Notes: generated by a model not told the origin, from the sequence alone. A DNA stretch of 64,000 nucleotides from Macrocystis pyrifera (GCA_031763025.1 JASSKH010000021.1:3720001-3784000); one strand, 5' to 3'; positions 31,907-42,975 are shown, counted from the first letter of the stretch. A program made the numbers and translations.

Positions 31907-32114
31907 GTAGTCAGAATCAAATATGTACACCTGGTGGTTGTGTCGACATTGAGGGGTAGATGATTTTTGGGCCCATCGTTTTTTCTGAATACTAGGTCCC
32001 TCCGCAACACTACAGTGCCTCTGTAAACTATTAAGGGTCGTCATCAGAGGAGGAGGAGGCGGGAGGCTTTTCCCCAACCATAAAACACCGGTGGGAAAGG
32101 GAGGGGGTGGGCCG

Positions 32115-33105
32115 TGGGCGTATTTTTTTCGTTCGTTTTATTTCGCCGCACGGTGGGGGCATCGGCTCGTTTTCCGCTCGCTTAATTGCCCCGCGCACGG
32201 CGCCGAGAATTCTTACTTTTTCGCTGCGCTGCTCGTTGAGAGGGGGCTGCGTAGAGTTTATGTTTGTATATGGACCTTGGCCTACTGTTAATAGTAGCTT
32301 CGACACTATGGTTGAAGTACACACTACTTTAAACGCCAACCCTTGTCCTGGCCTGCGAAATTTATGTGCTATCAGTCACCGGTTTGTCGGAAGTGAGCCA
32401 TTGTGTGTGTTGCACCGCACGGTGGCCGGGGGTAGATTTTTCGTTCGCCTCATTGCGCCGCATGGTGCTCTTGTTTTTTTTTTCGTTCACGATGTTTTGC
32501 GTCGCAGGGTGGGGATGCCACAATTTTTTCGTTTGGTTTATTGACGCGCACGGTGGCCGTAGATTCATTTTTTTTGCGTGCTTTTTTGCCCCGCACAATG
32601 GCGATACCTTTAATTTTGTGTTGACCTGATTGCCCCGCACGGTGGCCGAGATTTTTGTTTTGTTCGTTCTGTTTTCCCGTAGCGTGGCGGCGGCTTTTCT
32701 GTTTTTGTTCTCGTTATCGCTCCGCAGACTGGTATTCCTGTTTTTCTGTTCGCTTCACTGCGACGCACGGTTCCGTTTTGTTTTCTCGATTGTGTTTTTT
32801 TTGGCCGCACCTTGGCCGTGGGTTTATTTTTGTTCACTATATTTCCCTAAACGGTGACGGTGGGTGTGCTTTTTCATTCGCTATGGTTGCCCCGCACGTC
32901 AGCCCGCTGATTGCTGTTTCGTTCGCTTCACTGCGCCGCACGTTTCCCGTGGGTTTGCTTTTGTTCTCTTCTTTGCCCCGCAGTTTGGTCTTAGATGTTT
33001 TCACTGTTTGCTATATTCCCCCGCACGTTGGCCGTGGGTTTTCTTTTTCGCTCGCCCTATTGCCCCGCACGTTGGCCGGCTGGTTTCTATTTCGTTCGCA
33101 TCAAT
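32115..33105 (+). repeat. Degenerate 55-60 bp minisatellite
   Basis: About 16 imperfect units of the form TTTTTCGTTCGCT, TATTGCCCCGCACGGTGGCC, GTGGGTTT. Unit boundaries are clearest at 32400-33105. It lies directly upstream of the bactofilin-like gene and may overlap its promoter. Confidence 0.85.
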
Positions 33106-33128
33106 ACGGCCATGCATGGCATGAGTAC

Positions 33129-33174
<46 letters not shown>
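33106..33174 (-). repeat. Family D end with a 45-bp poly-C tract
   Basis: TACGGCCATGCATGGCATGA, GTACA, then 45 consecutive C residues (33130-33174). This is the family D terminus in reverse orientation, again touching a pure C/G tract. Confidence 0.7.
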
Positions 33175-33260
33175 AGATCCCCTCACAAAAATAAATATGT
33201 ATACCACCGCCCTCAACCCCCCCTTCCCCCCCCTTCCCGTTTTGTACACGTTCTCGGTAA

Positions 33261-33350
33261 ATGAACATGATGCTCTCGGGCGGCCAGGGGAATGGTGTTC
33301 ACGGCGGCAGCATGAGCACAATGTCGGGAACGTCCTCTTTTACGGATAAG
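33261..33350 (+). CDS. Bactofilin-like gene, exon 1
   Basis: Thirty codons from the ATG, ending ...SGTSSFTDK, then GTAGGC donor at 33351 in phase 0. Gly/Ser/Met-rich and likely disordered. The ATG was chosen because it is the first in frame; a second Met codon follows at 33267. Confidence 0.6.
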
Positions 33351-36300
33351 GTAGGCCCGCCCGTCAGTGGTCGCTATACGTGAGTTCTCCGGTTATCCTC
33401 GCTATACCTGGGTTGGTGTTCGCTATGCCTGGTTCGTGTCGCTCTATATGTGCGTGGGTTATTTGCGCTAAATCTGGTTCATTGGTCGTTTTACCTAGAA
33501 TATTGACCGCTGTACCTTGATCCTACTCGGTAGCTATACGTGGATGATTGGTCGCTACACCTGGATTGTTGGTCACTATACGTTTGAATTCTCTTTATAT
33601 CCGGGTGGATGGTCGCTGTATGTGGGTTCTCCTGTCTATATCTAGGTTAGGGGACGCTGTATCCAGGTTAGTTTGTGGTCTATACGTGGGTCATTGGTCG
33701 CTTTACCTGGGTTTCTAGTCGCTGTGCGTGGGTATTGGTCGCTTTAGCTGGGTTAGTGGCAGTCGTCGCTATACCTTTGGTTAGTGGTCGCTATACCTGG
33801 ATTATTGGTCGCTATACCTGAGTCCCTAAAATCTACTATAATCGCGCCCATCAAAGAAAACGCGTTCGCCATTCGCCGGCTCGCTTTGGTCGCCATTTTG
33901 TTGGTATCAAAAGTGATTCGCCCCCCCCCCCCCCCCCCCCCCCCCCCAAATGATGCTCGCATCTTTTAGAGCGCGAGCCCAAGCAACGTGTCCTCATCCC
34001 CGCCCGCGCCGAAGCCACCTACAAAACGGGCGGTGCGAGAGCTGCTGGAGACGAGGAAGACATCGAGCAAGATGGAAATCGGGCAGGGCGTGCTTTTAAC
34101 GGCTGACATTTCGGTGCGCCGCAACCTGTTTTATTTCCGTCTCCTCGAGAGAAAAAAAAGGGCGCTCTACGCTCGAACGTTTTGAAGGGCGGGGGAAAGG
34201 TAGATAGATAACTCATGTATTGAGAGAAGGTAGGTTGGAGCAAGGGGCAGCGGGTGGAGCAGACACAGGCTAGGGCAAGGGTGCACCTTTTTTTTTTTCC
34301 TGAGGTTCCCCGCTCGAGGAGCAACACCTGCAGTAGACGAGCGGCTGAAAAAATTGAGAAGAAATTGAAAGCGCACCGCGGTAGGTCTACGTACAAACTT
34401 GTACAGGGGGCCATAGTTAATAGGACCTACCAGGTATATGGTGTGTATAAAAACCTGTATATTTACCTATTTTTGCTAGCAATATTTGATCCTATTTACT
34501 ATGGACCCCCGTAATGGTACGAAATACCGTATTGCAAGAAAATAATGGCATTTCCGACGATTTTCGGTTAAGGAGCACGGTCGTTCAGAGAATATTTTGG
34601 CCGAAAAGGCGTCAGTAGATCGGTATTATCCCTTGCACTGCTGAAATAGAGTGTTACACTAATCCCCAAGTAGTATGTCCCGAAAAAGATTGCGGTACTG
34701 GTGGACTTAAACTGGAATTAGGTAGGTAGATATATACGTGCAGGAGGGAATTTTAAGGACTCTGCGCGTGTAGGTTTTATGTCTCCTTTTTTTATTTCCC
34801 TCGGTTTTTCTCTTTCAAGAAATGTTTTCACGGATAAAGTGATCGACTGTGAAGCTCGTGCAGCACGTTGTCGGATGGCAAACGCAATACCCTTCCTTTA
34901 CAGTTTCTGGGTGATCAATGGGTTATCACCTACGTCACATTACTTGTTCGTCTCCCCCGAAATCAATTACCGACAATTAATCAACTATTGCTCCTCGAAT
35001 ACACTGCACGTACGATTATAGACGTGTTAAACCAACTATCTGGTACAGTATTTTTTGCTGGTCGTTACGTTGCGTGGCTTGCCGTTACACTTCGTTACTA
35101 GCTGCAGCTTTTCGGGGATCGGTCGTTAGCTTTCAAGATTCGCACACAAGCTTTCAGCCCCGCAATTACACGTTTTAACGTAGTTAATCCCAATGGATTG
35201 GATTCGCCCGCACCTTTTGCCGTTGCTTCTGGGGGAGGAAAAAAACATCTGTGAGACCAAGTGACCACGATTCGTCCAGAAGGCCGTTGAGGGTACAAAC
35301 ACCCCCCTACAATATACGACTCGAGGTTTTTTTTTTTTTGTTTTTCTCCGTCCCATTTATTTTCTCCACCCTTTTTTTTTAATCTTTTGCCTCCTATTTT
35401 TGTCGTGACTTAGATCCGGGTCACGTATAGGCTGGCTGTCTTCCCCCCTCCCTCCCCTCTACGGTTTGCGCCTTGGTTTTTTTTTTTTTTTCGCGAGATG
35501 TACTTCATCAGCCCATTCTCTTTCCTCGTAGACTCGCGAGAGCTGGAAAGTAAAAAGTGACGGCAAAAAAAGCACACACGCATGCACACGAAAGTTGCCG
35601 CGCGTTCGTCTTGTCCGCCGTGTGTGTGTGTGTTTTTTTTAATTGTACCGCCCTCTGACGCGTGCATGGCACGGTAGAGGGAGAGAGGTGTGCGTCGATA
35701 TTTTCTGAGGGTCCATCGTCGCTTCTGGGGAAAACCTCCATTCCTTACGAAAAGAAAAAAAACGACACCTCGTCTTTTTTCAGTTCCAGATGGGGACGGG
35801 CGGGGGCGGGGGCGGGGGTGGAGTATACTACAGTAGAATAAAAGTTAAACAATACTTGGTACCTGGTAACTGATTATGAAAAAAACAGGTTTTTTCTTCA
35901 TTCCTGACGAAATCCCAATCCGCTTTATTAGTTTGTTTTCAATTCCGACAAGGTGGCGAGTTCGGCTCCGTTTTCTCTTTTTTTTCGTTCACCCCTCCCT
36001 GTACAACCCGAGGAACTATCGCGTAGCCTGGCACAGCAGTGGTCATGCCCTCGTTTCAAGACCATACGGTTTAAGGCCATATTATACATGGTAGAGATGA
36101 GACCAGAACATAATCGGCTTTTTGGTCACGAGAAAAAAAACAGTACTTGAAAATTTTGCGTACTATGGGTCATTTTTTCAGCAGTAAAAAGATGAAGACC
36201 CACACGGAGATAGGACCACGCAAAAACATGGCATTTTTTTCACGGGGTGGCCTTGAAATGGGTTACACTACATCACCGTTGCATGGCGAGAAAAATATGG

Positions 36301-38176
36301 ATGAGAAGGTTAAGGTTAGGTTAACGACGATTCAACGATATTTTGGGTAAACAATGGTCCCCGCGGTTGAGGAGCCCTTACCGTCCGAGATGTTTCTGGT
36401 CCGAAAGCGCTACGTGCCCGTACACGCGTCTTCTTTTCGTGTTTCCTTTCCCCCATTGCCCCGCGCTCATCATCCTTGCCCTCCTCCTGTGTTTTACTTT
36501 TTTGGCACGGTGGCAGGGGCGGAGCTGGTGATCATCCGAGGACAGTTCGAAGGAAAGGTCAAGGCGCAGTGCGTCGACATCGAGCAGGTGCGTGATGAAT
36601 ACAGGGCTGACTTTCCTCCCGCCCACCCACCGATCGACCCACCGACCAAGCCACCGACCAGCCCACCAACCCGCTGACCTACCCGTCAAGCCGCTGACCC
36701 ACCCACCCACCAACCCACCTCACCTGTATTTTCTGAATCTCCTTTCTCGCCCCAGGAGCCCTAATCGCCACCGACCAACTGACTCTTGAGAAAAAAAAAG
36801 CAAATGCAAAACACAATGAGAAATCCCATGGATGGTCTACGACGATGGGAGGCCGTAGCAATCGGAATCCACGATGGACTCAAAAATCATGTCTGTATCT
36901 TATCTATCCAGCTATGTTTACACACAACATTTTGGTTCTGATTGCCACGGTCTCCTGTACTACGAAGTATTTCGGGGGACCATAGTTAATAGGACCAAAT
37001 ATTGTTGGTGGAAATAGGAAAAGATATAGGTTTGTTGTATATCCTTCGAATTGTCGTGTTATTATTTATTCTCTGCGACGTCGGGGGGGGAATCCACTGG
37101 CGTGGTACGAGAGCCGCGACACCCGGCCGCTGACTCTCGTTGCCTATCGTACTGCCAGTACCCGGGAGTTCCCCCCGCCCCCCAGCCGACTTGCCGGGGC
37201 TCTAACAAACGCAGTCTCGGACGACCGAGACCCCCAATGGTAGAAAACCATTGACATACCCCACTCTCCTAGTGAGAGCCCCGAATCGCGACCAGTTAGT
37301 CGCAAACAATAATAAAAGTATAATGCAGTGCGGCGAGCACCATGTGGCCGCTGCGTTCCACCCACCTTCGAAAGAGAAGAAAGGGGCGGGTGGGCGGGAG
37401 AAACCACAACAGTAGGCCTAGCCTCTACGCCTATCAATCGGCAGCGAGCAGTGCCCGTTCTCTACTCGTGCACCCATCACGAGAAGCTAATTAATAGGAG
37501 GGGGCACGGGGCGAGTATGGTCGTTCTTTTCTTCTCTCTTGCCTCTGAACAAAATTAAGCCATTTAGTTTCCGTCGGTAGAGAGCCCATGACTATGAATA
37601 GTCAATTCCGTCGGTTGTGAACAAAACAGGCATCTCACGTGTGCTTAAGAGATACTATGGCTTTTGTTTGTACCGTAGGTCTTATTTACTATTGCCCCCC
37701 CCCCCCCCCCCCCCCCCGTAATGAGATGTTTCCCTGGGGGTAACCAATCAGCGCTTTTATAGAAAACACAAACGGTGTTCCGACGTTGTTGGTTGGGGTG
37801 TGTCCCCTCAGCTGATGAGTTGGCTGGTTAGTCTGAAAAGTTCGGCCGAGAAGGGGCGACGACTACGTACCCCCCGTATCGTGCAGTAGTACCTGTTTGG
37901 CTTCATTTGTTTTTTTTTTTCCATGTTACATATCACGCGTCATCAAAAAAAAGAGGCCATGCGCGCCGTATAAATGACCGGGTCTCCTATGTATTTTAGT
38001 AGGATTTTTTTGTCCCTGACGTACCCGTTTTCCCGTCCCGTCCCGCACGGCCCCCGGGGTTTCCGCACGTCTTCAACCTACCCCAGGGGGCGGAAGTGAA
38101 GGGCACGGTGGAGTGCGAGGCGGCGAGGATCGACGGGAAATTCGACGGCGTTTTCATGTCGGTGCACTCTCTGCAT
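33261..38176 (+). CDS. Bactofilin-like protein gene (exons 1-4 seen)
   Basis: Spliced gene model: exons 33261-33350, 33970-34113, 36517-36587 and 38087-38176. Bactofilins (PF04519) are right-handed beta-helix proteins that polymerise into filaments without nucleotide, usually on membranes (established for bacteria). The predicted protein begins MNMMLSGGQGNGVHGG, continues as a Ser/Pro tail (SSSPPAPKPPTKR), enters the domain at MEIGQGVLLTADIS, and reads GAELVIIRGQFEGKVKAQ then GAEVKGTVECEAARIDG, KFDGVFMS. The last two exons align by eye, almost without gaps, with the second half of bacterial BacA-type domains (IRG-x-x-x-G-x-V-x-A, then G-x-x-x-x-G-x-I). The first helix turn (about 25-40 residues) is missing between exons 2 and 3, and the phases there do not match, so an unseen exon, an assembly fault or decay is likely. 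No stop codon or last exon was identified. Confidence 0.6.
33351..33969 (+). other. Intron 1 with minisatellite and 27-bp C tract
   Basis: Filled by a degenerate tandem repeat of GGTCGCTATACCTGG and GGTTATTGGTCGC (33365-33825, unit about 22-27 bp), then a pure C run at 33921-33947 that can serve as an extreme polypyrimidine tract before the CTTTTAG acceptor. Confidence 0.6.
33970..34113 (+). CDS. Bactofilin-like gene, exon 2
   Basis: Starts after CTTTTAG in phase 0: SASPSNVSSSPPAPKPP, then RAVRELLETRKTSSK and MEIGQGVLLTADIS, 48 codons, followed by donor GTGCGC. The end resembles the first strand of a bactofilin domain (IG-x-G-x-x-x-x-x-DIS). Confidence 0.6.
34114..36516 (+). other. Intron region, possible missing exon
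   Basis: Holds MITE-A copy 12 and a SINE-body fragment (35232-35310: GACCAAGTGACCACG, TCCAGAAGGCCGTTGAGGGT). No exon for the missing first bactofilin turn was found in any + frame. Confidence 0.4.
34401..34516 (-). mobile_element. MITE-A copy 12, intronic
   Basis: ACAGGGGGCCATAGTTAATA to TTTACTATGGACCCCCGTAA, lying inside an intron of the bactofilin-like gene. Confidence 0.8.
36517..36587 (+). CDS. Bactofilin-like gene, exon 3
   Basis: Follows a T-rich tract and GGTGGCAG acceptor. After two leading bases it reads AELVIIRGQFEGKVKAQ, CVDIEQ, then donor GTGCGT at 36588 in phase 0. One beta-helix turn of a bactofilin. Confidence 0.65.
36968..37732 (+). mobile_element. MITE-A copy 13, split by a 0.6-kb insert
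   Basis: The left half (TTCGGGGGACCATAGTTAAT to GATATAGGTTT, to 37033) and right half (TTTTGTTTGTACCGTAGGTC to a 33-bp C run and GTAAT, from 37661) are one MITE-A. The 627-bp insert between them is of unknown type; TTTGT at both junctions may be a 5-bp target duplication. All of it is inside the intron before exon 4. Confidence 0.65.
38087..38176 (+). CDS. Bactofilin-like gene, exon 4
   Basis: After CTACCCCAG the exon reads GAEVKGTVECEAARIDG and KFDGVFMSVHSLH in phase 0, 30 codons, followed by a good donor GTGAGG at 38177. The final turn and the conserved F-x-G near the domain end are recognisable. Confidence 0.65.
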
Positions 38177-38202
38177 GTGAGGTCTCGTTTTTTTTAAGAG
38201 TG

Positions 38203-38210
38203 GTTGCTGT

Positions 38211-38242
<32 letters not shown>

Positions 38243-38280
38243 TTGCTGCTGTTGCTGCTGTTGCTGCTGTTGCTGTTGGA
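38203..38280 (+). repeat. (CTG/TTG)n microsatellite
   Basis: TTGCTGCTG units just downstream of the exon 4 donor, in the following intron. Confidence 0.95.
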
Positions 38281-38542
38281 GTTGTTCTAATTGTCGTTGG
38301 ACTTGTGACCTTTTTTTAGTCGTGTGCAAAAGATATACTGGTACATCTGTTTACGTGTGTGGTGTCGCTGGTTTGCTGTGCGTTTCGTTCGTTTGGGCCG
38401 GACAAACTTCAAAACTGCGACTGACTGCTGGTGGGCTTTTCGTGATGAGTTGGCCTGCATGCAGACTTCAGAAACTTCAAATGCTGCGTGGGCCGTTCGT
38501 CTCCTTCTCACGTCAGCAAAACGTCTTCGTTTTTTTTTTTTT

Positions 38543-38718
38543 ATAAATTTTGAAATACGTCAGCTGTGAATTCTACTGATTAAATAGTTGATGCTCAACT
38601 TTTTTTTGTAAAATTCGGCAAAAATGGAATACAGAGGAGACGTATTACGCAGCTTACAAAGTTGAGTATCAACTACTTAAATCACCCGAACTCACAGCTG
38701 ACGTATTTCGAAATTTAT
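38543..38718. mobile_element. MITE-L, complete, long TIR
   Basis: ATAAATTTTGAAATACGTCA, GCTGTGAATTC and GTTGATGCTCAACTTT on the left are mirrored by AAAGTTGAGTATCAACTACT, GAACTCACAGCTGACG and TATTTCGAAATTTAT on the right. The arms are about 60 bp each of a 176-bp element. Confidence 0.8.
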
Positions 38719-38755
38719 TAAAAAAAAAAAATTCCTCGTATTGTTTTCTGGGTAC

Positions 38756-38966
38756 CGACGGCACCGCGGTATGATGCCGACAGCAGACGCAGCGTGCGAC
38801 GTGTGGAAGCTTTGGCATTCGAAATCAGAAGCTGATGCTTCCGAGGTAGACTGCTCACAGCAGCAGCAACAGCAACAACAACGGTACCTGATGTGTGCAA
38901 GCTTCCATGCGAAATATGAAGCTGGTGCTGCTGCTGATGATGCTGCAGCACAGCTCCTCGTTGCGG

Positions 38967-38997
<31 letters not shown>

Positions 38998-39454
38998 GTA
39001 TACTGCTGTCGCTCCTCGAGCTGTGTTGGCGCTGCTGCGCTGTCTCCGCTGCTGCAATCGCTGCTGCTGCTCCTCCTCCAGCTGCGTTGCTTCTGCTGCG
39101 CTGTCTCTGCTGTGGCCACTACAGCTGCTGCACGCACCGAAAAAAATGGATTATTGGCGCGTTTCCTTTTCTTCGTACTATTTATTTGGCACAATCCAAT
39201 GCAATTCCTTTTTTTGGTGCATACGTGTCTTTTAGACTGCTGTAGTACGCAATTTTTCCCGTACGTACTGTTTTCCACAACAGCAGCAGCAGTAGACTTG
39301 TATTCAGACTGTAGACTGACAGCAGCGGCAGTGTCCGATGCGGGGAAGCTTCCATGTGAAGCTCTGAAGTTCATGCTGCCGCTGCGCATACTGCTGGTGC
39401 TGTTTGCTGCGGTGTCTGTCGCTGCTTCTGCGCTGTCTCTGCTGTAGACTGTTG

Positions 39455-39513
<59 letters not shown>

Positions 39514-39545
39514 GCGTGATCGATGCGTGGAAGCTTCGACGTTGT
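38756..39545. repeat. CAG/CTG-rich degenerate tandem region
   Basis: About four imperfect units carrying GTGGAAGCTT, CATGYGAA and GAAGCT blocks, separated by CTG or CAG runs, including about 18 perfect CAG at 39455-39511. Confidence 0.65.
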
Positions 39546-39899
39546 GCGCTCCCCAAGTTAGCAATTTGACGCAACCCCTTCATTCCTGTACTATCTTCGG
39601 ACTGCTGCAGTACAGCGCAATTTTCGAGGACGGTATTTTTTTTTTTCCCGACATTTCCTTTCGAGATGATTCTGAGTGATCAAGGTTGAAGATCATGCTG
39701 CACATCGCGAGAAGGCAAGAATAATGATAATACGTTAACATTACTGTAGACTGATTGTAGACTGCTGATCGTTATATCTTACGTCGCCCGATGTGCCCAA
39801 AGGGGAACCTTGTATGGAATACTGGCGTACCTCGAGTACGTCCGTGCTTGCGTGGTCCCAAGTTCTGTGCTGGCTCTTTGCTGGTACGAAAAGAGGTGC

Positions 39900-40455
39900 C
39901 GGGGATTAAAGGCAGCATCAAAAGACAACGCTCGAGACGTCAAGGGCAGCGTCACAGACCACGTCAAAAACGGCGTCAGAGACAGCGTCTGAGACAAGAG
40001 TATGGAGAGCGTCAAACCGCAGCGTCGAGGTAGTCATACCGGCGTCAAAAACAGTCAAAGGCGACGTCTAAGATAGCGTCAGTTCCAGTCAAATACGACG
40101 TCAAGGAAAGGGTCAATGCGGCGTTAACGACAGCGTCAATGGCGGCGTCAAGGACAACGTCAAATACGGCGTCTAAGACGGCGTCAAAGACAAAGTGGCG
40201 TCATATAGTCTAATGTAGCGTCAAAAACAGAGTCAAAGACGACGTCGAGGGCAAGGTCGAATACGGCGTCAACGACAGCGTCGAAAGACAGCGTCTAACG
40301 CAGCGTCAAAGACGGAGTCAAGGGCGGTATGATGGACGCCGTCCAAGACAGGGCCTAATAACTAGGTGACAGACAACGAGAAGTCGAGCGTCGAACACGC
40401 AGTCAAGGACGGCGTCGTAGACGGCCTCATAGACGGACAGCGTCGAAAACGGCGT
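39900..40455 (+). repeat. GCGTCAAAGAC minisatellite
   Basis: Many units of the type GGCGTCAAAGACAGCGTC and GACGTCAAGG, spacing 12-18 bp, strongly degenerate. Confidence 0.8.
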
Positions 40456-41074
40456 TAAAGACGGCACTTTGGCGCGCGATGTCTTGCTTTTGCGGACAAA
40501 GCTTTCGTCGTCGGGGCGGATTCCGCAGCAAGCGTAGGTCGTGCGCGGGTTGCAATACCGACGACGGCGATGCTGACGACAGCCCTATATGCTGGAAGAA
40601 ATTTATGCGACCCCTTGTGTGACGGCCCTCTACACTTGATATCAAAGCCAGGGCCTTGATGCGCCCACAAGACCCGTTTCCTATCGATACCCTGGTGTAT
40701 TTATAGAATTTATAGCAACAACCGTACCTTCTCTCACGCCTTTGCTTTGTCTGAACGGCCCCACCACCGTTTTTGATCTGGCGCTGTTCCGCTGTTCATG
40801 TGCAGCTGCAGTTCCTATTGCCCGTCGTTTACCCCACCTCCCTCCCTCCCCTCCCTCCCTCCCTCCCTCCTCCTCCTTCCCTCCCCCCCCTCCCTCCCCG
40901 CTCCCGGTTGTATTCCTTCTATCCTTCGCGCGCCCCCCCCCCCCCTTTCTCCTTGACCCTACAAAAAAACGCCTGCTGCTGCTGTGAAACCTGTCCCCTC
41001 CCCTTCCCTCCCTCCCCCCCCCCCCCCCCCCCCCCCCCCCCACCCCCTACCCCAAAACGTAAAAAAAAAAACGC

Positions 41075-41109
<35 letters not shown>

Positions 41110-41334
41110 GCTGCGGAAAACCCGTCGCGGGTAAAAAAAACGGACGCACGAACGATTGAACGAACGAACGAACGAACGAACAAACGGGCGGCGGCAGCTT
41201 GCTTCCCACGCAAATGTGTCAGGGCGAATCATCTATCGAAGGTTGAAGGTCGCCAAGGGAGCGCAGCTGTACGGCCACTCCCGAATACCGCTCGCCCGTG
41301 ATCGCTCCCAAATGACGGGACTGCTATTGTTGGG
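40456..41334. other. Unassigned, with CCCT, poly-C and CTG tracts
   Basis: CCCTCCCT tracts at 40840-40910, a C run at 41017-41041, and a CTG array at 41073-41107. No gene recognised. Confidence 0.4.
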
Positions 41335-41430
41335 GGTGGCGGGTGGGGGGGGGGGAGAGGGGGTGTACTCATGTCAAGCCTGGCCGTAGAAGTCCTATGA
41401 CCGTGGACCCTCGCATCCCTATCGGGGGCA
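41335..41430 (+). repeat. Family D, partial copy at a G tract
   Basis: G tract, GGTGTACTCATGTCAAGC, CTGGCCGTAG, CCTCGCATCCCTATCG. Confidence 0.6.
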
Positions 41431-41566
41431 TTGTCGGGGGGTGAGGGGAACGAGGGGGGAGAGGAGACAGCAGCGGTTGTGGTGGTGGTGGTGGTGGTGG
41501 TTGTAGTGTCGCCCCCGTCAGCGACCACCCCAAACGCATGTTTTCTTGTCTGTTTCGATTTGTGGG

Positions 41567-41745
41567 AGTTCGAGCAATTCTTGTGGTGCTCGAGCGTTTC
41601 TTGTGAAGCTCGAGATGCGTTTCTTTTTACATAAACTAAAAAAATCGTTTCTTGCGGAGCTCGAACGTTTTCCTCGATGGATTTTCGAAACATATTTTGG
41701 AGCTCTCGATCGAGCGTTTCTTCGAGAGCTCGAGCTCAAGGGTAA
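41567..41745 (+). repeat. GAGCTCGAGCGTTTC minisatellite
   Basis: Imperfect units of GCTCGAGCGTTTCTTG and GAGCTCGAACG; the GAGCTCGAG core is near-palindromic. Confidence 0.6.
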
Positions 41746-42264
41746 CTCTTTTTTTTTTTTTTTTTCATTTTTTTTTTCTCTGCTTTTTTTTTTCTCGTCT
41801 TTTTTTTGTGTTCGGTTTTATCTCATACGTTTATTTTTATTTTTCCTTCTCCCCCTCTGCTTGTACTATACGCTACTCGTACGACATTTTTCCTTTTTTG
41901 CTTTTCGTTTTGGTTTTCAAGTTCAATTTCTTGTTCTTGTCTATGTACCTTGCTTTGAAGTAATTTTGTCGTCTATCGCTGTCGTTGTCGCTGTTCTTTC
42001 TATTCCTCCATGTTTCACAGGCTTCATAGTTTTTTTCATCATATCGTTCTTCCTTGTCTTGTGCTTGTATCATATATATCTTCTTGTTCTCTGGGGTTTT
42101 ATTTCGTTTCACTTTTTTTTTTTTTTCCAAGGGACGGGGGGATAGGGGTATTTTTTCCAGCTGCGGGGTCAGGTTGGGAAACAGTGCTGTGCACCGAACG
42201 TTGTGCCCGTGTACCCCCCGCCTCCCCCCCCCCCCACACACGCCGACTTCTTTGCGAAGAGTTC

Positions 42265-42545
42265 ACACAACGGCCAGATCAGGTCTCCCTTTCGTGATCT
42301 TGATCTTTCGGAGCAGACAGATCCCTGACTTTTTTACGATCTGCACACGATCTAGCTCCGGTTCGTCAGGCAGGGTCTGTGCCGACATAGCTCTTGCAAA
42401 CCGTGCATATTTTTTGCCGGGTAGGGGATCTATCTGTATGTTATAGCTCTTGTGCAACACCTTGAAAAACGGCTGATGTAGGACCTAGATGATCTACGTA
42501 GATCGCGATCTATCTGTGGACGATCTATCTGAATTATCCGTAGCG
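42265..42545. repeat. GATC-dense repeat family H, copy 3
   Basis: GATCTTGATCTTTCGG, ACGATCTGCACACGATCTAG, GATGATCTACGTAGATCGCG. Core more diverged than in copies 2 and 4. Confidence 0.5.
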
Positions 42546-42604
42546 TGGAAGTGCCGCAGGGAGGGTGATGGTGGTGGTGGTCGTGAGGATGCTGGAAGGC
42601 CGAT

Positions 42605-42690
42605 ATTAATGGTCGCGTCAAGGCCTCTTTGACCTTATTATACTAGTTTTAATTCAGGGGGTGGTCAGTCAAGGCGGTCAAACCGTAGCC
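42605..42690 (+). repeat. Family G, copy
   Basis: GGTCGCGTCAAGGCCTCTTT, TATTATACTAGTTTTAATTC, GGGGGTGGTCAGTCAAGG. Confidence 0.5.
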
Positions 42691-42878
42691 TCCGAACATG
42701 CGCTTTGGCTGAGAGAGTGATTGGTGGTTGGGGTTGGGGCGGATTTGCCGGCCCCACTCGATCGCAGATAATCACGCTCGCTCGCTCGCCCCGCAGCTGC
42801 TGTTAGAGGTGCTGTAGGGATGCGTGTACGCAACCGCGGCCGTCCTTGTGTATAGGGGAGGCTGGCCGTCATGAAAGG

Positions 42879-42880
<2 letters not shown>

Positions 42881-42911
<31 letters not shown>

Positions 42912-42975
42912 AGAAGGAGGGGAAGGGGAGCGGGGAGGAGAAGAGGAAGAGAAAGAGAGAGAGAGAGAGAGGGAG
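42881..42975 (+). repeat. (GA)n and GGAG purine tract
   Basis: Two GA dinucleotide runs flanking a G/A-rich stretch. Confidence 0.9.

Noticed and set aside
36307-36330. Telomere-like GGTTAAGGTTAGGTTAA
   Set aside because: Only two or three irregular units, inside an intron, no array.
38718-39583. Poly-Ala, poly-Gln and Leu-rich frames on both strands
   Set aside because: They follow CAG/CTG runs inside a degenerate tandem region with no splice-bounded frame.
39791-40033. Possible last exon of the bactofilin-like gene
   Set aside because: The frame quickly enters the GCGTCAAAGAC minisatellite and no acceptor in the right phase was convincing.
41546-42145. Phe-rich, membrane-like 199-codon frame
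   Set aside because: Mostly T-rich low-complexity DNA after a GAGCTCGAG minisatellite; hydrophobicity is a base-composition effect.
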